Positions 37,498-47,300 are shown, counted from the stretch's first letter. The stretch: DNA of 64,000 nucleotides from Planctomycetota bacterium (GCA_017303505.1 JAFLCP010000008.1:22592-86591), one strand, 5' to 3'. Numbers and translations: made by a program. Notes: generated by a model not told the origin, from the letters alone.

Positions 37498-40400
37498 TTA
37501 CTTGTCTAGCAATCGGCTATTTTGCCGTTCAGCCGTATTGAGTTGTTCTTCAAGGTCGGCCATCGACAATAGGCGAAGTGGAACTGCGACATCATAGTTC
37601 GCTTCAATTCGCGCGTAGCGTTCATGCTCTAAGGCGCGATCCACTTCTTCTTCCAGAGCTTGTAACCATGCCGGAACGTCAAACCCAACACCCGTCGGCT
37701 CTTTGGTTAATGCTTTCGTCTCTGTTACCAGCATTTCAAACGCCGGAGCATCTTTGCCATGTCGAATCTGCCGAATCGCCGGGCGAATCAACGCTCGCAT
37801 GCGATCTACGGTCATCGGCTTGATAAACCGCTCGCTCAAGCGATCCGCAACGGTAGGCATACGCATCGCATATTTTTCTTGCAGCTTGGTTAAGTGCTCC
37901 AGGTACATTTCTGCTTCGCGGCCAATTCGTTCCGATAATGCTCGACGCCATTGATTGGCACCTTTGTGACAACCGCTGCGGACCATGATTTCATGTGCCC
38001 AAAAAACGGGGCGTAGATTCCAGCTCACGCGGTCGTAACGGACTCTCAATCGCAAGAAATCGAGCAACATGTACAGCATCTCGCCACGATCAGATTGAGT
38101 CGTAGTACTGTTATAGTCGCGATACTCAGCGTAATGATCGATGATGCCTTCGAGCACAATCGACAATTGACGCTCAGCCTCGGCCCGTTGAATCTCTCCC
38201 GCCTGTAAACCATCCAAGAGTGGTTGAACTTCAGGTTGGCCACCATCTTCGACAACCTGATCTAACCAAGCTCCCACTCCTTGATGCAAGATCGCGCGAA
38301 CGTTGCTCAAGCGGAGGAATTGTTGGGTGAAAAGGGCTCCGCCGTAACGCTGAATGAAATCGACGAGTCGTTTCCAAGAGGACGAGTTCTCTACCGTTTC
38401 CAAAATACTCAAACGCAGCGTGCGACTGTGAGAAAGCCAACTTACGAGCATCACGCGAGTCAGTTGCTCTAAGAATGGAATCAGTAAGTCGCTGTGTGGT
38501 TCCGTGATCCCAACCATATCCGCCTCGTTCAGCTGATCGACAATGATCTCGGTCGGGGTTGGGTAGGTGGCGCGGTTTTCATACGCTTGTTGGGCAGAAG
38601 TACGGGGCTGAATTTGACGCTGCCAAGCGTAGGCATTTCGTACCAGCGAGCGAACCATCGCCTTGTAGGCAATTTTGTAGAGGTCGTCGAATTCGGTTAC
38701 CGCTCCACTTCCCACAGGATTGTTATGTTCCATATGGCGAGCCGTCTCGACCAACTCAACCGCTTGGAAGTAAAGTCCTGCTCGTGGTAGCCATGTGAGC
38801 AAATGGGTCATCACGCGACGGCGTAGGCGAACCGACGAAATCGATTGTGGATCTCCACCTCGAGCGAGTGGAACGTACAGCAGTGGCTTTGCGTAAAACG
38901 CTTTGATTAACTCGGGGAAATCGTTTTTGGTTTGCTCCGTGTTGCCGCACATCAACTGAGAGAAAACGCGAACTGCTAAACGATCGTCTTCGGGCAAAGA
39001 GGAAAGTGCGGCAACATCGCTCTGGCCATTTTCACTTCCTGCAATTAGCGTGGCCAACATCAAATGACGGGCATCAGATGTCTCCACGATGGTACCGATC
39101 AAGCGATCGACCAGCGATTCTTTGGTAAGTCGGCGTCGATCATAGCGCGCCATTGCATCAGCATCGCTTCCACCGCGTGGGATTCGATGTCCGTGAATGT
39201 CATCCAATAAACGAATGAGTCCCTTCGCATTCAAGGCTGCTTGTTCACACCAATGTTTAAGGGCTGAAAGCAGATCCGTTCCCGATTTGCCACCCTCGTT
39301 ACCTTGGCTCGTGCGGAGCAGCGGATAGATGGCGACTTGTTTCCACATGTGCGCGATGGCATTGAGGAACGTCAGGTGTTGTTCGATTCTTCGCGACTCT
39401 TCTAGTAGTTCATCTTCTGAATCGGAACCTTCCTCGAAGAGCGAACTATCGAGGCCATCGTTGGTGCTATCTTGGTAGACCACATTTTCATAAGCGGAGT
39501 CGAATCGCGATCCATCTTCATCTTCACCGTCGGATGATTCGTTGGTGGATGCGAGGCCTTCGTTGGGATTCTCTGGTTTATTCTTGCGTTTCTTAACGGC
39601 CAATTGAAACTCAGGTGGTGTCCAATATTTTTCGGAGTTTGCTTCAAGATAATCGAAGAACTTCGAAACGAGTGGCCAGCCGAGATTGTTGGGGGCGTCA
39701 CCCTTTTGCAATCGCAGTTGAAGGCGTTGTAGCCACTGCTGTGCGAGAATGGAGAAAGTCGTCGAACCGCTTTGAAGGCCAACCTTCTCCGCTTGACTGA
39801 GCCAATGCACAAGCAGTGCCATGGCTGCTACAAAATCTTCACGCTCGAGTAGGGCTTCAATCACCAAGGCATACGCTTTCGGTGAATCAAAGAGTTCTGC
39901 GTGAGGAGCCCAGAAACGAACGTCACCCGTGGCGGCACCACCCGCATGCCATAGTCGCAATGCGGTTGCTACCAACGAAGCGGATTGATAACTCTCAAGT
40001 GGATCCGTTGCGTCGAGATCGGGAACTTGATGAGGAGCAAACTTGCGCCACCATTCGGCAGTGCTGCGGAATTGTTCGGAAACGCGTTGGCAAATCGCCT
40101 CTTCGTTGCGAGCGGCTGCTTCGCGCCAAATGCGGGACTGCAGCGCAAAAATACTTTCCATCAAAGCGACAAGATCGTCAACGCGATGATCGCGGACCGC
40201 GCTCTCGGGTCCATGAAACCGGCTGAAATTACCTGCAAAACCGAGAATATTCCACGGATCAACGACAGCGCCGCATTCAATGCCGCGTTGTAGCAAATCC
40301 ATAATTTGGGAGGGAACTGCCGAGGCATATTTGAGATTGCCTTGTTGCAACGCTTGCGAACCGGCCGTTACCAAACAATCAATACGACAGATAATTCGGG

Positions 40401-41613
40401 CAGCGGGTACGGGAACATGATCGCTCTCTTCTTTAGCTGCAGTCGAATGGCCCATACGGGCAAAGAGTCGAGCGAGCTGCACATGCTCGAGTTGGCTGGC
40501 ACGCTGTCGAGCGAGTTGTTGATTGAGATATTGCCGCGCCCCGCCGAACGCCTGCCGCCGAATCGCTTGCTCTTCACGCAAGCGAAGAGCATGATCGCCC
40601 TGCATATTAGCCAAAAGTTGATCGTAAAATTCGTCGCGATAAGTGGCGATACCGCTGAGCAACGTGGCCATATTGAGCGTGGAAGGGAATGTGTTGGGAC
40701 TATTTCCACTGACGCCCGAAGCCATAAGGATTGTACCAGCCAAAACGGCGGCAGCTTCGTAGAGCAACTGATCTTCAGGTAGGCTTTCTTGTTTGATACG
40801 CGCCAAGAGCGCATCGAGAGTTACTTGTTGAATGACAAAGCGACGATAGTAGCCGGCGTTGTCGATGCAATGCGGGTCCCATTGGCCGAAATGATAATTG
40901 GGACGACGATTGACGGGATGATCAAAATCGTAGGCGCGCGGATCAAGCGCGAGTTCGTCCATGAGATTCAGATCGAGATACGCGCGATGCATGATGTCTG
41001 AATCGGTCTCTTCGAGAATGCGGAGAGCGATTTCAACTACGGCTCGATATGGTCCGTCGGTAACACCGGCACCTTTTACATACAGCGGTACGGGCCGCAT
41101 CCATTCATGCGGATATGGTTCGAGTCTGCGACCTTCCAGTACGGCGACAGGCCGGAAACCAACGTAGTCGTTCAACTTGCGGATAGCTGCTGGAACGATG
41201 CGCTCGACTTCATTCCATGGTCCACCTTGCTGGAGGACGGCCTCCATAGCACGCCCGATGAAGAAACCATTGAAGAGAGCTTCGGGTTCTTGATGAAAGA
41301 GGAGGTCGCGATGGAAATCGATGTAGGCGGGGAGAAGTTGGAGCCAAACGAGTTTTAGGACTTCAGCGGCTTGGTTGGATTGTTGAAACGCGGGGTTTTC
41401 GGCGGCCAGTTTTCGCAGTCGATCTTGGAGCCATTGTTGGATACTGAGCCAGGGGGGCATACCGGCGTAAGGGGTCCCCCAGATCGCACGACCGTAGATT
41501 CGATTGAGGCAATCGAGTGTTTTGGGGTCGGTTCTGCCTGACGAAAAGTTAAGGTAGCCAAGGACTTGCGTCAAATCGTCATCGGCACCAGCAACGGGTT
41601 CATTCCGTTTCAC
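37498..41613 (-). CDS. Very large protein of unknown function (1371 residues)
   Basis: The frame begins with GTG at 41613 and has no clear ribosome site; no better start is visible in the next 40 codons. The predicted protein is mainly helical, with many Leu/Trp/Arg-rich stretches (for example WLSIQQWLQDRLRKL, PPWLS, WLQRLQLRLQKG, HFGQWDPHCIDN), no signal peptide and no membrane segment. A strongly acidic, Ser/Asp/Glu-rich linker covers about residues 671-740 (SSDGEDEDGSRF, EEGSDSEDELLEESRR). It recalls repeat-scaffold proteins, but I could not place it in a family. It is not part of an evident operon, and is flanked by a hydrolase gene and a 550-bp intergenic region. Confidence 0.8.
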   Translation of the reverse strand: MKRNEPVAGADDDLTQVLGYLNFSSGRTDPKTLDCLNRIYGRAIWGTPYAGMPPWLSIQQWLQDRLRKLAAENPAFQQSNQAAEVLKLVWLQLLPAYIDFHRDLLFHQEPEALFNGFFIGRAMEAVLQQGGPWNEVERIVPAAIRKLNDYVGFRPVAVLEGRRLEPYPHEWMRPVPLYVKGAGVTDGPYRAVVEIALRILEETDSDIMHRAYLDLNLMDELALDPRAYDFDHPVNRRPNYHFGQWDPHCIDNAGYYRRFVIQQVTLDALLARIKQESLPEDQLLYEAAAVLAGTILMASGVSGNSPNTFPSTLNMATLLSGIATYRDEFYDQLLANMQGDHALRLREEQAIRRQAFGGARQYLNQQLARQRASQLEHVQLARLFARMGHSTAAKEESDHVPVPAARIICRIDCLVTAGSQALQQGNLKYASAVPSQIMDLLQRGIECGAVVDPWNILGFAGNFSRFHGPESAVRDHRVDDLVALMESIFALQSRIWREAAARNEEAICQRVSEQFRSTAEWWRKFAPHQVPDLDATDPLESYQSASLVATALRLWHAGGAATGDVRFWAPHAELFDSPKAYALVIEALLEREDFVAAMALLVHWLSQAEKVGLQSGSTTFSILAQQWLQRLQLRLQKGDAPNNLGWPLVSKFFDYLEANSEKYWTPPEFQLAVKKRKNKPENPNEGLASTNESSDGEDEDGSRFDSAYENVVYQDSTNDGLDSSLFEEGSDSEDELLEESRRIEQHLTFLNAIAHMWKQVAIYPLLRTSQGNEGGKSGTDLLSALKHWCEQAALNAKGLIRLLDDIHGHRIPRGGSDADAMARYDRRRLTKESLVDRLIGTIVETSDARHLMLATLIAGSENGQSDVAALSSLPEDDRLAVRVFSQLMCGNTEQTKNDFPELIKAFYAKPLLYVPLARGGDPQSISSVRLRRRVMTHLLTWLPRAGLYFQAVELVETARHMEHNNPVGSGAVTEFDDLYKIAYKAMVRSLVRNAYAWQRQIQPRTSAQQAYENRATYPTPTEIIVDQLNEADMVGITEPHSDLLIPFLEQLTRVMLVSWLSHSRTLRLSILETVENSSSWKRLVDFIQRYGGALFTQQFLRLSNVRAILHQGVGAWLDQVVEDGGQPEVQPLLDGLQAGEIQRAEAERQLSIVLEGIIDHYAEYRDYNSTTTQSDRGEMLYMLLDFLRLRVRYDRVSWNLRPVFWAHEIMVRSGCHKGANQWRRALSERIGREAEMYLEHLTKLQEKYAMRMPTVADRLSERFIKPMTVDRMRALIRPAIRQIRHGKDAPAFEMLVTETKALTKEPTGVGFDVPAWLQALEEEVDRALEHERYARIEANYDVAVPLRLLSMADLEEQLNTAERQNSRLLDK

Positions 41614-42161
41614 GATTGTAAGGGCCTATGTTGTGAATCCACTATAATAGACACACCACAAAGAGTTACCATCCTTGACGGATTGGCAATAATTGGGGCC
41701 GCCAAAGGCCACATATCGTACGCACTTTTATTGGTGTGGTCTATAGACTGGTGATCGTTTGTTCTGTTTTCGCCCGATTGGGGATGGTAGCGTTGTGTGT
41801 TGGGGTGGGCATTCCCAGGTGGTGTTGTTGTTGGCTGGACGGAGATGCGGTTTATCTGGGGACGCTTCGAAAGAATTGCCGCATTCTTGGAACTAATGGT
41901 TGGTCGAAGGATGTTAACTATTGGCGTATGGATGATTGTTGGCAATAATCGAAAGAACCCGCCTAAGAACATTCCTCATGCGCTTGAGCATCCTCGACTG
42001 CCGCCGATTGGGCTGATCGTGGTATTGCACTCAGGATATTGAACCCAGGAAATTGAATTCAGGAGTTTGAATTCGCCATTGTGGTTCGAGCAGAGTAACG
42101 TCCCCTAGGCCAACCTAGTGCGTGGAATTGGCTTGCTTGTTGGTTGAAAGGCTTCGTGACG
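41614..42161. other. Intergenic region between divergent genes
   Basis: About 550 bp separate the large unknown gene (start 41613, minus) from the DoxX gene (start 42162, plus). A TATAAT word is present near 41643 without a clear -35 partner. The segment 42030-42070 has three near-direct copies of AGGANNTTGAATT-type words. No convincing gene was found in either strand; open frames of 60-120 codons here show no family features. Confidence 0.4.
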
Positions 42162-43091
42162 ATGTCACAGTATTACAAAATAGGTCGCTTGGCAGTTTGG
42201 ACGATTGTGCTGCTGCGAGTAACCATCGGTTGGCACTTCTTCATGGAAGGTCAGTCTAAAGTCCAAGAGGGGAATTTCTCATCGAAGGGCTTCCTGTCGG
42301 CTGCGAAAGGGCCATTGGCTCCCCTCTATCACCAAGCGATTTGGGACTATGACGGAAAGATCCGTTTAGACAAAGAACAGATTACCAAGATCTTCGATGG
42401 ATATCAGAAGAAGGCGGTTGAGTATTATTTGTTCAATGAAGAGCAGGGTAAAGAAGCGGCCGATTTGAGCAAAGCGGCGACCGAGGAATTGGAAGATGTT
42501 TTCGCCCAGTGGGATGAGGATATTTTCAAGTTCAATGAAGGTCATGATCGAATTGAGCAGATGAAAAATGATCCGATGCGGTTATTCGTGGCTTCGCTGC
42601 GATCTCAAAAAGAAAAAATCGAAACCGACCGCATGAATTCGGTAAAGCCTGCCTTAGGGGCGATCGACAAGATCATGGCTAACTACCAAGCCAAGATGAA
42701 CGAGATTGCAACAGAAGAGCAGAGAAAGTTGCCCGATAACAAAGGAACCAAGCCCGACGTTCCTCTCGATTTGCCAGGCGCGACATTCATGCCAACGGAC
42801 ATGGTAGATAAGATTATTCCGATCTTTGATATGTCGATCGGAATTCTGTTGATCATAGGCTTGCTTACGCGAGTGGCCGCTTTGGCCGCAGCAGGTTTCT
42901 TATTTTCGGTGGTACTGTCGCAGTTTCCGGGGTTTGATGGGACGGCTCCAACCTATTTCCAAGCTGCCGAAGCGATGGCGTGTTTGGTGTTGTTCTCAAC
43001 GGATGCGGGACGTTTTGCGGGGTTGGACTTCTTGCCCTGGAGCATGTGGCAGTTTGCAGGCCAAGGCAAAACGGCGACAGCTCGCAAGTAG
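42162..43091 (+). CDS. DoxX-like membrane protein with a large extracytoplasmic insert
   Basis: ATG 42162 gives 309 residues. The first membrane segment (AVWTIVLLRVTIGWHFFMEG) is followed by about 180 residues of charged, helical sequence (for example NEEQGKEAADLSKAATEELEDV and EQMKNDPMRLFVASLRSQKE). Then come three further hydrophobic segments (IGILLIIGLLTRVAALAAAGFL, LFSVVLSQF, EAMACLVLFSTDAGRFAGLD). DoxX proteins normally have four closely spaced segments and about 130-170 residues, so the insert is unusual. Family members act in electron transfer to quinone or in stress responses, which does not fix this one. A Gfo/Idh/MocA gene follows after 96 bp on the same strand and may be co-transcribed. 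Confidence 0.8.
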   Translation: MSQYYKIGRLAVWTIVLLRVTIGWHFFMEGQSKVQEGNFSSKGFLSAAKGPLAPLYHQAIWDYDGKIRLDKEQITKIFDGYQKKAVEYYLFNEEQGKEAADLSKAATEELEDVFAQWDEDIFKFNEGHDRIEQMKNDPMRLFVASLRSQKEKIETDRMNSVKPALGAIDKIMANYQAKMNEIATEEQRKLPDNKGTKPDVPLDLPGATFMPTDMVDKIIPIFDMSIGILLIIGLLTRVAALAAAGFLFSVVLSQFPGFDGTAPTYFQAAEAMACLVLFSTDAGRFAGLDFLPWSMWQFAGQGKTATARK

Positions 43092-43187
43092 TTGACAATG
43101 AATGGGCAATGCGGGGATACGACTCGCATTGTGTTTAAGAGTTTATTTTTGGTTACGTGGTATTCCTGACGCAGGACCGAGATTGAT

Positions 43188-45002
43188 ATGGATCAGTTGA
43201 GCCCAGAAGATAAGGCCATTGGTATCGAGAACTTTAACGAGGCGGTCGGGTTCACTCGGCGAGATTTCCTCAAGGGTGTGATCGCTGCTGGCGCCGTTTC
43301 GGGCGCAGGCTTGGGAGCGATGTACTTCCAATATGGCAAAGTCACCGATCCGGTGCGCGTCGGAGTGATCGGCACAGGGGATGAAGGTAACGTATTGATC
43401 GGTGGTTGCACGCCCGACTATGTACGAGTGGTGGCCATTGCCGACATTCGTCCTTCGAGTATCCATCGAGCATTTTATGGTGACTGGGCTTCGCCCGCAG
43501 CGATGGAAGCTCGCCCAGGTCTTATCAAAAAGCAAGGCTATAAAGACTTTGCGGAAGCGAGCAAGACTGTCAAAGTTTATGACGGATCCAATGGCGGTAT
43601 TAAGGCTCTATTGGATGACAAAGATATCGAAGCGGTGATCATCGCTTTGCCATTGCATTTGCACGCTCCAATCGCCATTCAAGCGATGATGCGAGGCAAG
43701 CATGTGTTAACCGAGAAACTGATGGCGCACAACATTGCTCAGTGCAAAGTCATGGCTCGAGTGGCCAAAGATAAAGATCTCTTGTTAGCCACAGGCCATC
43801 AACGTCACTACAGCGTTCTGTATGACAATGCAGTGAAATTGATCCAGTGGGGAATGCTTGGACAGCTGACACACATTCGAGCTCAATGGCATCGCGGTAA
43901 TGTGCCTGGCAACGACAGTTGGCAGCCACCTTTGCCGGGCGGGATGAAGCTCATGGTGGACGGAAAAGAAAAAGTTGTCGACCAGATTGCAGCTAAATTG
44001 AAGAGCTACGAGAAGGCGTTGGCGACCGAGAAGAACCGTGACAAGATTCAATTGCTTGAAGCGCAGATCTTGCAATGGGAAGCGCTTATCAAGGACAAAG
44101 ATATCGACGCGACCAAGTTTGGTTATCAAGACTTTGAGCTCAAAGGTGGCCGCAAAGTTTCCGCTTTGGAAGAGTTGATCCGCTGGCGATTGTGGGCTCG
44201 AACGGGTGGTGGCTTGATGGCCGAATTGGGAAGCCATCAACTGGATGCTGCGAGTATTTTCTGCAGCTCATTGCGTAAAGATGGCAAGAAATCTCGCCCC
44301 ATCTCGGTGCATGCTTGCGGTGGTCGTCACGTTTTCCCAATGGATCGCGAAGCAGAAGATCATGTCTTCTGCATGTATGAATTCCCTGGCCCTGAATATG
44401 ATTCCAAATTCGTTGGCTACTACAGCGAAGCGGAAAACTATCCTCCTAAGGGTGGCATCGTTGATCCGTACACTGTGGATCCGAACAAGAAGATCACGGT
44501 TACCTATTCATCGATCAACGGTAACGGCTTTGGCGGTTACGGCGAAGTGGTGATGGGAACCAAGGGGACGATGATTCTGGAGAAAGAGCAAGAGATTATG
44601 CTCTACAAGTCGTCGGATACATCGACCAAGATCGGTGTGAAGAAAGAAGGCGAGGGCTATTCGCTCGATACACAAGCCAGTGGTGCTTCAGCGGCATCGG
44701 CAGTTGCGAAGGCTGCTTCAGATGGTCCAGTGAGTCGTGGTTACACAGAAGAAATTGAGCATTGGGCTTGGTGTATTCGCAATCGTTCGGAAGAAAACAA
44801 ACCGCGCTGCTATCCAGAAGTGGCAATGGCTGACGCTGTGATCGCGTTGACTACGAATGTGGCCATCAACAAGAGCATTGCGGGTGAAGGTGGATACATT
44901 CGCTTCAAGGATGAATGGTTCGAACGAGATTCGAATGAAACACCAGACGGTAGTGATGTTGAGAAAGAGATGTCTGCCCTAGAAAAATTTGAAATTCTCT
45001 AG
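43188..45002 (+). CDS. Gfo/Idh/MocA family oxidoreductase with a coiled-coil insert
   Basis: The 604-residue product has a Tat-like segment (TRRDFLKGVIAAGAVSGAGL). The nucleotide-binding fold follows (VGVIGTGDEGNVLIGGCTPD, VVAIADIRPSSIHRAFYGDW, EAVIIALPLHLHAPIAIQAM, KHVLTEKLMAHNIAQCK; EKL in the place of the usual EKP). The catalytic half starts with ATGHQRHYSVLYDNAV. Residues about 252-320 form a charged, heptad-like insert (KEKVVDQIAAKLKSYEKALA, NRDKIQLLEAQILQWEALIK) not seen in the paralogue at 31040. The C-terminal half continues with RTGGGLMAELGSHQLDAASI. The substrate is unknown; the DoxX neighbour suggests a redox link to the membrane. A terminator hairpin follows its stop. Confidence 0.9.
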   Translation: MDQLSPEDKAIGIENFNEAVGFTRRDFLKGVIAAGAVSGAGLGAMYFQYGKVTDPVRVGVIGTGDEGNVLIGGCTPDYVRVVAIADIRPSSIHRAFYGDWASPAAMEARPGLIKKQGYKDFAEASKTVKVYDGSNGGIKALLDDKDIEAVIIALPLHLHAPIAIQAMMRGKHVLTEKLMAHNIAQCKVMARVAKDKDLLLATGHQRHYSVLYDNAVKLIQWGMLGQLTHIRAQWHRGNVPGNDSWQPPLPGGMKLMVDGKEKVVDQIAAKLKSYEKALATEKNRDKIQLLEAQILQWEALIKDKDIDATKFGYQDFELKGGRKVSALEELIRWRLWARTGGGLMAELGSHQLDAASIFCSSLRKDGKKSRPISVHACGGRHVFPMDREAEDHVFCMYEFPGPEYDSKFVGYYSEAENYPPKGGIVDPYTVDPNKKITVTYSSINGNGFGGYGEVVMGTKGTMILEKEQEIMLYKSSDTSTKIGVKKEGEGYSLDTQASGASAASAVAKAASDGPVSRGYTEEIEHWAWCIRNRSEENKPRCYPEVAMADAVIALTTNVAINKSIAGEGGYIRFKDEWFERDSNETPDGSDVEKEMSALEKFEIL

Positions 45003-45015
45003 TGCTCGCTGCTAT

Positions 45016-45609
45016 CTAAGATTTGCGACTTAAAAAAGAGTTGCCTTTGAGGATAAACCTCAGAGGCAACTCTTTTGCTTTAGATATGCCAATTCTGGGA
45101 GTGGCGACCAATTCATCATTCGTTGGCAACGCAGTATTAGGAAGTTCAATCCACAGATCATTGCGATCGCAAAGTGAAGTGCCATTGTGCGATAAATTGA
45201 TTTGCAGGGCTTCACAAAGTTTTCCTGGGCCAGTCGTTAATTCATGAATTTTTTCGCGCTGTCGATTTGTCTTCAGTGTTTCGAAATGATTCAGTGGTTC
45301 TACGGCTCGAATCAAAACTGCAGAGCCAATGCCGACTGCTTCGGTAACCGCGTTGAGGCAGAAGCGGCGATGAATGGTATAAACATACAAGGTCCCAGGA
45401 GGGCCGAACATCCAGCGGTTGCGCGGGCGAGTTCCAATAAAGGAATGACTGGCTGGGTCATTTTGGGATAAGTAGGCTTCCGTTTCTACAATACGTCCTT
45501 CGATTTCGATTTCGTGCCAACGTCGGATCAGTTTCGCGCCGAGTAATTCGCGCGCGACGTCAGCGGGGTTTCGATTGAAAAAATCTGGGGTCGCTAGTTT
45601 GAAATTCAT
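45016..45609 (-). CDS. DNA-3-methyladenine glycosylase (AAG/MPG family)
   Basis: ATG 45609 gives 197 residues, normal for the family. Landmarks are RIVETEAY with Glu44 and Tyr46, RPRNRWMFGPPGTLYVY, RRFCLN, and LTTGPGKLCEAL. It removes alkylated purines and similar bases from DNA in base-excision repair. Where the human enzyme has its intercalating Tyr162 (YVYIIYG), this protein has His80 (YVYTIH), which is unusual. The last codons (ELPLRFILKGNSFLSRKS, matching the family ending PWRFxxxGNPFVS) coincide with a hairpin terminator, so the same bases serve two roles. The gene is divergent from the amidohydrolase gene by 33 bp. Confidence 0.9.
   Translation of the reverse strand: MNFKLATPDFFNRNPADVARELLGAKLIRRWHEIEIEGRIVETEAYLSQNDPASHSFIGTRPRNRWMFGPPGTLYVYTIHRRFCLNAVTEAVGIGSAVLIRAVEPLNHFETLKTNRQREKIHELTTGPGKLCEALQINLSHNGTSLCDRNDLWIELPNTALPTNDELVATPRIGISKAKELPLRFILKGNSFLSRKS
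45032..45077. terminator. Bidirectional terminator hairpin inside the glycosylase gene end
   Basis: A 19-bp stem (left arm AAAAGAGTTGCCTTTGAGG, right arm CCTCAGAGGCAACTCTTTT, one T-G pair) encloses a five-base loop, with an A-run before and a T-run after it. It lies 30 bp after the stop of the oxidoreductase gene and would end that transcript. It also falls within the last coding codons of the convergent glycosylase gene, whose transcript would then end close to its own stop codon. Confidence 0.88.
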
Positions 45610-45642
45610 TATTGGTGAGATGGGTAACACGGTTGGTAAGCC

Positions 45643-47016
45643 ATGAAACAACAAGTTAGCTTGAACGATTCAGTCATTGATCGCAACCATAGGATTCGAG
45701 CGGCTTGGTTGTTAACGGGTATTGCAGAACCGATGCGTGGCGGATGTGTTGTGGTGCGCGGCCGACGCATTATCGATATCGAGGAACGAGCCTTGGGGCC
45801 CATCGATATCGATCTGGAAGATGTCGTGTTAATGCCTGGATTAATTAATTCCCACACGCACCTAGAGTTTTCGGGACTATCGAGTCCTTTGAGCGCGGAA
45901 GGTGGATTCGTGGAATGGGTACGCAAGGTGATCGCCTATCGGCAAGAACGCTGGGGCGATTTTACCTCTCCACTTCAAATTGAAAGACGCCGTTTGGATC
46001 TTCAATTGGGCTTAGAGGAAGCGGTGCAGTGCGGAACGGCGGTGCTGGCTGATATCGCCACGCATCCTTATCCACTCCCCGAAGTATTAGACGCTGCGGC
46101 GACGCATCCGGTAATGATCTGGGGCTTGGGTGAGGTGTTAGGGTGGACCGAGCAACGTCGACAAGAAATGCGTTTGGCTTTCGATGGCATGAGCGAGCAA
46201 GCGAAGGCATATTGCGAGGACCGTTTGCCCACTGGTAACGATACCAATCAACTCGGTAACGATCGCAGTGATCATAACAAGAACGACGGTTGTATCGATT
46301 ATCGTTGGGGTATCTCGCCCCATGCACCGTACAGCACAAGTCCGCGCGTGATTCAATGGTGTATTGAGCGGTCGCGGTTGAGTAAACAGGTGCTGGCGAT
46401 GCACGTAGGGGAAACGCTTGAAGAGATGGAGTGGTTGGCAAACCGCAGCGGTGTTTTTGCGGATTTGCTGGAGCGTATCGGCGTCGGAAATGTTCCCTCG
46501 CTACCCCAATGGAAAACGGCGCGCGACTACTTGAACCATTTGTCGCGAGCGTGGCGAGCGTTGGTAGTGCATGGGAACTATCTGGGAATAGAAGATTGGG
46601 AGTTAATGGCACAGCACCGGGAGAAAATGAGCGTTGTGTACTGTCCGCGTACTCATCAGCATTTTGCGCATAATCGTTATCCATTGTTGGCGATGCGGCA
46701 GGCGGGGGTTCGCGTCGTTTTGGGAACCGACTCGCGTGCGTCAAACCCCGATTTGAACATGTGGGAAGAGTTGAGAACTGTTGCCGCTGGAGGCTGTGGC
46801 TTGGGCGGGCAAGAAATTTTGGGAATGGCGACAATGGAAGCGGCGACTGGGCTGGGCATTGCAAATGTGCTTGGATCGATTGAAGCAGGAAAACTCGCTC
46901 GGTTTTCCGTGGCCAAAATTCTGGAACCAGGTCACTTGGCGGTTACTCCCAAGTTGATTTGGGAGCATCTTTGGGATCGTCGGGATGTCGCATTGCCGCA
47001 GTCATTCGGTTTGTGA
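45643..47016 (+). CDS. Amidohydrolase (cytosine deaminase/chlorohydrolase type)
   Basis: The 457-residue product has the metal-binding pattern of the superfamily: HTHLEF after VLMPGLINS, a histidine in LAMHVGE, another in VVHGNYL, and the Asp in VLGTDSRASNPDLNMW. The TIM-barrel core is flanked by a beta-sandwich made of both ends (RAAWLLTGIAEPMRGGCVVV at the start, GSIEAGKLARFSVAKI at the end). It should hydrolyse or deaminate a cyclic nitrogen compound; related enzymes act on aminofutalosine, S-adenosylhomocysteine or triazines. A MqnX-like role in menaquinone synthesis is possible but not proven. It is divergent from the glycosylase gene. Confidence 0.87.
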   Translation: MKQQVSLNDSVIDRNHRIRAAWLLTGIAEPMRGGCVVVRGRRIIDIEERALGPIDIDLEDVVLMPGLINSHTHLEFSGLSSPLSAEGGFVEWVRKVIAYRQERWGDFTSPLQIERRRLDLQLGLEEAVQCGTAVLADIATHPYPLPEVLDAAATHPVMIWGLGEVLGWTEQRRQEMRLAFDGMSEQAKAYCEDRLPTGNDTNQLGNDRSDHNKNDGCIDYRWGISPHAPYSTSPRVIQWCIERSRLSKQVLAMHVGETLEEMEWLANRSGVFADLLERIGVGNVPSLPQWKTARDYLNHLSRAWRALVVHGNYLGIEDWELMAQHREKMSVVYCPRTHQHFAHNRYPLLAMRQAGVRVVLGTDSRASNPDLNMWEELRTVAAGGCGLGGQEILGMATMEAATGLGIANVLGSIEAGKLARFSVAKILEPGHLAVTPKLIWEHLWDRRDVALPQSFGL

Positions 47017-47300
47017 CGGGAGGGTGGACGTTTGGCAACTGTCGAAGCCCGGAACATGGGCCAAAAAATTTGACAGAGAGTACCCTGAGCGGATACGATA
47101 CAAATGTGGGCCAAGTAGGGAGTTTGCTGGTCCATACTTGTCTTAGATGGTGATATTCCGCCTCCTCTCGTGGATAGTTGGCATGAATCGGCCAACGGTG
47201 TCTTGCTTTTCGGGCATCGGTTCATCACTCTGGGAAGAGTGCGGTAATAATTTCTAGAGGATCTACGTCGTTAGGGATCTAGCAGTAGGGATCTTTGTTC

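Noticed and set aside
41736..42042. Small plus-strand genes in the 550-bp gap before the DoxX gene
   Set aside because: Overlapping frames of similar length in several phases, no ribosome site and no recognisable protein pattern.
45962..46864. 300-codon minus-strand frame inside the amidohydrolase gene
   Set aside because: Antisense shadow of a clear enzyme gene; Pro/Ser/Arg-rich product without features.
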